Source: Oerskovia turbata (lineage in GTDB: Bacteria; Actinomycetota; Actinomycetes; Actinomycetales; Cellulomonadaceae). Taken from it: a DNA stretch of 8,352 bases. The notes beneath the pieces are model-generated. The model was not told the DNA's origin. It did not search any database and saw nothing but the letters and a program-made list of their open reading frames with translations. The position numbers and the translations under genes were made by a program. Shown here one piece after another: positions 5,901-8,352 of this stretch. Position 1 is the stretch's first letter. Each line of letters begins with the position of its first letter. The stretch lies in contig NZ_JOFV01000028.1 in NCBI RefSeq assembly GCF_000718325.1, forward strand, positions 1 to 8,352, read 5' to 3'.

Positions 5901-6280
5901 GCGAGCTCCTTCTGCGGCAGCAGCCCGAGCATGTCGAGCTTTGCCTCGAGCGCATCCGGGGTGAACGGCTTGATGAGGTACTCGTGCGCCCCGGCCGCGA
6001 GGGCACGCACGATCTGGTTCTGCTCGGACTCGGTCGTGACCATCATGAGCGTGAGGTCGCGCCAGTCCCTGCGCTTGCGGACCTCCTGGACGAGCTCGAG
6101 GCCGTCCATCACGGGCATGTTCCAGTCGACGCACGCCAGGTCGAAGCGTTCACCGGCCTCGAGCAGGTCGAGCGCTGTGCGCCCGTCCCCCGCCTCGGCG
6201 ATCTCGAAGCCGAGACCCTTCAACGTCGACGCGACGATGCGGCGCATCACGCGCGAGTCGTCGATCACCAGCGCTCTCAT
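5897..6280 (-). CDS. cheY: Chemotaxis response regulator CheY, canonical copy
   Basis: This 127-residue receiver domain is the likely motor-binding regulator. When phosphorylated by CheA it would bind the flagellar switch and change rotation. All key positions are present at the E. coli spacing: D7-D8, D52 in CVDWNMPVMDG, T82 in MVTTES, aromatic switch Y101 and K104 in YLIKPF. The ATG at 6280 follows AGGAGG and lies in ATGA with the cheR stop. A longer reading to 6337 would add a basic, non-family leader and is rejected. Its N-terminus closely resembles the second CheY of the operon (DDSRVMR-x-IV in both), so the two are paralogues. Confidence 0.94.
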   Translation of the reverse strand: MRALVIDDSRVMRRIVASTLKGLGFEIAEAGDGRTALDLLEAGERFDLACVDWNMPVMDGLELVQEVRKRRDWRDLTLMMVTTESEQNQIVRALAAGAHEYLIKPFTPDALEAKLDMLGLLPQKELA

Positions 6281-7089
6281 GCGCTGCCTCCTCGGAGTCG
6301 GTAGATGGAGCCGTGTGCGCCGTCGACGCGCTCCCACGCGGGATCGACACCGACGGTCGTCTCGGCGGCACCCAGGATCAGGTAACCGCCAGGTCTCACC
6401 CGGCTACGGAGCCGGGCGAGGATCGACTGCTTGGTGGGCATGTCGAAGTAGATGAGGACGTTGCGCAGGAAGACCACGTCGAACGTCCCGACGCCGGGAG
6501 GCGGCGTGAGCAGGTTGTGCTTCTCGAAGGTCAGGTTCCGGCGGAGCGCGGGGTCGACCTCCCACTCGACGCCGGCCCGCCGGAAGTGGCGGACCAGCAT
6601 CGGGGCGGGCAGCCCCCGGTTGACCTCGAGCTGGCTGTACCGGCCGCTGCGGGCGCGCTCGATCACCTGCGCGTTGATGTCGGTCGCCAGGATCCGGAAA
6701 CGTTGGTGCCCGTGCTCGGCCAGGACCATCGCGATGCTGTAGGGCTCCTGACCGGTCGAGCACGCCGCGGACCAGATCGACAGGTCGCCGTCGCCGTGCG
6801 TCGGCAGCACGACGCGGCGCAGGGCCGTGAACGGCGAGGTGTCGCGGAACCAGGACGTCTCGTTGGTCGTCATGGCCTCGACCACGCGCACGATCTCGCC
6901 GCTCGAGCCGGTGCGCACGTACCTCTGCACGTACTGCTCGACGGCGTCGATCCCGTGCAGGCCCTTCTCCCGGGCCAGCGGGCCGAGGCGCGACTCGACG
7001 AGGTACTCCTTGCCAGGGGCGAGCTGGATCGCGCTGTGACGGCGGACCAGGTCGCTCACGAACGAGAACGACTGCGTGGACACGGTCAT
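6277..7089 (-). CDS. cheR: Chemoreceptor glutamate methyltransferase CheR
   Basis: CheR uses S-adenosylmethionine to methylate glutamates in the signalling domain of chemoreceptors, the adaptation step opposed by CheB. The 270-residue protein has the short N-terminal helical domain (about 5-70), then TTNETSWFRD at 74-83, a CheR hallmark. The SAM-binding motif is SAACSTGQEPYSIA at 107-120, followed by ATDIN with D137 and the RNVLIYFD motif at 209-216. VRPGGYLILGAAE lies at 231-243. Length is close to that of E. coli CheR. ATG at 7089 has AAGGAG about 8 nt upstream and overlaps the cheB stop (ATGA). No C-terminal TPR extension is present. Confidence 0.96.
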   Translation of the reverse strand: MTVSTQSFSFVSDLVRRHSAIQLAPGKEYLVESRLGPLAREKGLHGIDAVEQYVQRYVRTGSSGEIVRVVEAMTTNETSWFRDTSPFTALRRVVLPTHGDGDLSIWSAACSTGQEPYSIAMVLAEHGHQRFRILATDINAQVIERARSGRYSQLEVNRGLPAPMLVRHFRRAGVEWEVDPALRRNLTFEKHNLLTPPPGVGTFDVVFLRNVLIYFDMPTKQSILARLRSRVRPGGYLILGAAETTVGVDPAWERVDGAHGSIYRLRGGSA

Positions 7090-8150
7090 GCGTGTGCTCC
7101 TTCGATCGCCGAGACGACGGCTCGGGCGAGGTGGTCGAGCGGAAGGACCTGATGGGCATGCCCGGCCGTGACCACGGCACCCGGCATCCCCCACACGACG
7201 GACGACGCCTCGTCCTGGGCGACGACGTGGCCACCGGCCGCCGCGACCGCCCCTGCACCGTCGCGCCCGTCGGACCCCATGCCGGTCAGCACGAGCGCGA
7301 GCAGGTCGCCCCCGAGCACCTGGACCGCGGACCGGTACAGGACGTCGACCGAGGGGCGCGTGAAGTTGACCGGTGGGCCGTCCGTGACGGTGGTCGCCAG
7401 GTTGGAGCCCCGGCGCACGATCTCGAGATGACGCCCGCCGGGAGCGAGGTAGGCGTGCCCCGGCGCGAGGATCTCCCCTCCGACGGCCTCGACCACGGTC
7501 GTGGGCCCCTCACGGTCGAGCCGTTCCGCGAGCTGACGGGTGAACACGGGAGGCATGTGCTGGACGACGAGGACCGGCACGGGCAACGGTTCACGGATCG
7601 CCGAGAAGACCCGCCGCAGTGCGTCCGGCCCTCCCGTCGAGGATCCGACGACGACGGCCCGGACGGGGCGCCTGGGTGCGGCCCGGCGCGTGGTCGGCAC
7701 AGGGGTCGCCGCGTCACCGCCCGGCCGCGCCGCTGCGGGCCGGTGGGCACCGGGCACGAGCGCCTTGATCTTGGGGACGAGCTCGAGGCCCACCCGTTCG
7801 AGAGCGGTCTGCACCGAGCCCGTGCCGCTGGGCTTCGTCACGTAGTCGGTCGCTCCGGCCGTGAGCGCGTCGAGCGTCGCCCCGGCCCCACGCTCCGTGA
7901 GGGTCGAGAACATGATGACGGGCATGCGCCGACCCGCGGCGCGCAGAGCGCGTACCGTCTCGATGCCGTCGAGCACGGGCATCTCGATGTCGAGCGTGAT
8001 CAGGTCGGGTTCGAGCTGCTCGACCTTCGCCAGGGCGAGCCGGCCGTCCGCGGCGGTCCCCACGACCGTGATGTCGGGGTCCCGTTCGAGGGTCTGCGTG
8101 ACGAGGCGTCGGATGACGACCGAGTCGTCCACGACGAGCACCCGGATCAC
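7086..8150 (-). CDS. cheB: Chemoreceptor glutamate methylesterase/deamidase CheB
   Basis: CheB demethylates, and in many bacteria deamidates, receptor glutamates when its receiver domain is phosphorylated by CheA. The 354-residue protein has a receiver domain at 1-125 (D8-D9, phospho-acceptor D54 in ITLDIEMPVLDG, S82-T83, K106), a linker of about 40 residues rich in Ala, Pro and Arg, and a methylesterase domain from about 163. The catalytic triad is visible: S171 in GSSTGGPDAL, H198 in VVQHMPP, D294 in LTGMGSDGRDGA. I chose GTG at 8150 because the receiver strand begins at once (VIRVLVVDDS) and AGGGGG lies about 7 nt upstream. A GTG at 8198 falls inside a strong hairpin and adds 16 unrelated residues. 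It overlaps cheR by ATGA. Confidence 0.96.
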   Translation of the reverse strand: MIRVLVVDDSVVIRRLVTQTLERDPDITVVGTAADGRLALAKVEQLEPDLITLDIEMPVLDGIETVRALRAAGRRMPVIMFSTLTERGAGATLDALTAGATDYVTKPSGTGSVQTALERVGLELVPKIKALVPGAHRPAAARPGGDAATPVPTTRRAAPRRPVRAVVVGSSTGGPDALRRVFSAIREPLPVPVLVVQHMPPVFTRQLAERLDREGPTTVVEAVGGEILAPGHAYLAPGGRHLEIVRRGSNLATTVTDGPPVNFTRPSVDVLYRSAVQVLGGDLLALVLTGMGSDGRDGAGAVAAAGGHVVAQDEASSVVWGMPGAVVTAGHAHQVLPLDHLARAVVSAIEGAHA

Positions 8151-8189
8151 GCGTGCCCCCCTGCGGTCGTGGGCAGGACCGTGCGTCCC

Positions 8190-8215
8190 GCCGGGCACCC
8201 CGTGGGGTGCCCGGC
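8190..8215 (-). terminator. 12-bp hairpin between the chemoreceptor gene and cheB
   Basis: GCCGGGCACCCC (8190-8201) and GGGGTGCCCGGC (8204-8215) are perfect complements around GT; the real loop is probably CGTG on 11 pairs. It stands 38 bp after the chemoreceptor stop and 40 bp before the cheB start on the same strand. No T-tract follows. It may terminate or attenuate transcription between receptor and cheB, or protect the receptor message. Confidence 0.6.
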
Positions 8216-8253
8216 CGGGGACGCGGTCGACGTGCTGTGCTTCACCGGCGGGC

Positions 8254-8352
8254 TCAGATCCGGAACTGGGCGACGCGGGTGCGCAGCTCGACCGAGATCT
8301 GCGCGAGCTCGTCGACCGCCACGCTCATCCGCTGCATCGTCGCCGCACTGTC
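8254..8352 (-). CDS. Methyl-accepting chemotaxis protein, C-terminal end (runs off the right edge)
   Basis: Only the last 32 codons and the TGA at 8256-8254 are present. The residues include MQRMSVAVDELAQISVELRT and end in VAQFRI. This helical pattern, ending in a Leu-Arg-x-x-Val-x-x-Phe segment, is the usual end of actinobacterial chemoreceptor signalling domains. The tail lacks a terminal NWETF-type pentapeptide for tethering CheR or CheB. It precedes cheB on the same strand, which supports the call. Ligand-binding and membrane parts are outside the window. Confidence 0.78.
   Translation of the reverse strand, partial: DSAATMQRMSVAVDELAQISVELRTRVAQFRI

Noticed and set aside
6313..7152. Plus-strand frame opposite cheR.
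   Set aside because: It is antisense to a CheR with all catalytic motifs; no ribosome-binding site or domain is visible.
8151..8198. Upstream GTG start for CheB at 8198.
   Set aside because: It lies within the strong hairpin at 8190-8215, and the added residues are not part of a receiver domain, which begins right at the GTG at 8150.

Overview
The window is a compact, GC-rich flagellar and chemotaxis locus. The very high G+C, the GTG and TTG starts on strong Shine-Dalgarno sites and the gene order suggest a motile high-GC Actinomycetota. The family Cellulomonadaceae or a relative is a guess from general resemblance, not a database result. Every clear coding region belongs to motility. I see no tRNA, rRNA, insertion sequence, CRISPR array or prophage signature.

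Left part (1-4428). At the left edge the first 13 codons of a flagellin gene (fliC) run leftward. Behind it, also leftward, lies a FliA-type sigma-28 gene. A 231-bp divergent intergenic region with a 15-bp inverted repeat separates fliA from a rightward operon: flgN (export chaperone), flgK and flgL (hook-filament junction proteins), then fliW (flagellin-binding assembly factor). flgL and fliW overlap by ATGA. This is a late flagellar module: FliA would direct transcription of the filament gene, FlgN would deliver FlgK and FlgL, and FliW would monitor free flagellin. No csrA, the usual FliW partner, is present in the window. The fliC leader nevertheless carries two ANGGA motifs, one in a small hairpin loop and one over the ribosome-binding site.

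Middle (4429-4534). The rightward flagellar operon and a leftward chemotaxis operon converge on a 19-bp perfect inverted repeat with a 4-nt loop, probably a bidirectional terminator.

Right part (4535-8352, leftward). In transcription order: the 3' end of a methyl-accepting chemotaxis protein gene, a 12-bp hairpin, cheB (methylesterase), cheR (methyltransferase), a canonical cheY, a cheX-like phosphatase gene, a second divergent cheY, and a second gene that I read as a diverged CheX-like protein. Four successive junctions from cheB to the second cheY are 4-base stop/start overlaps. The order cheY-cheX-cheY-cheX-like looks like a duplicated response-regulator/phosphatase module in which the second copy has drifted. 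That is the most interesting feature of the window. cheA, cheW, cheD and the motor genes must lie elsewhere.
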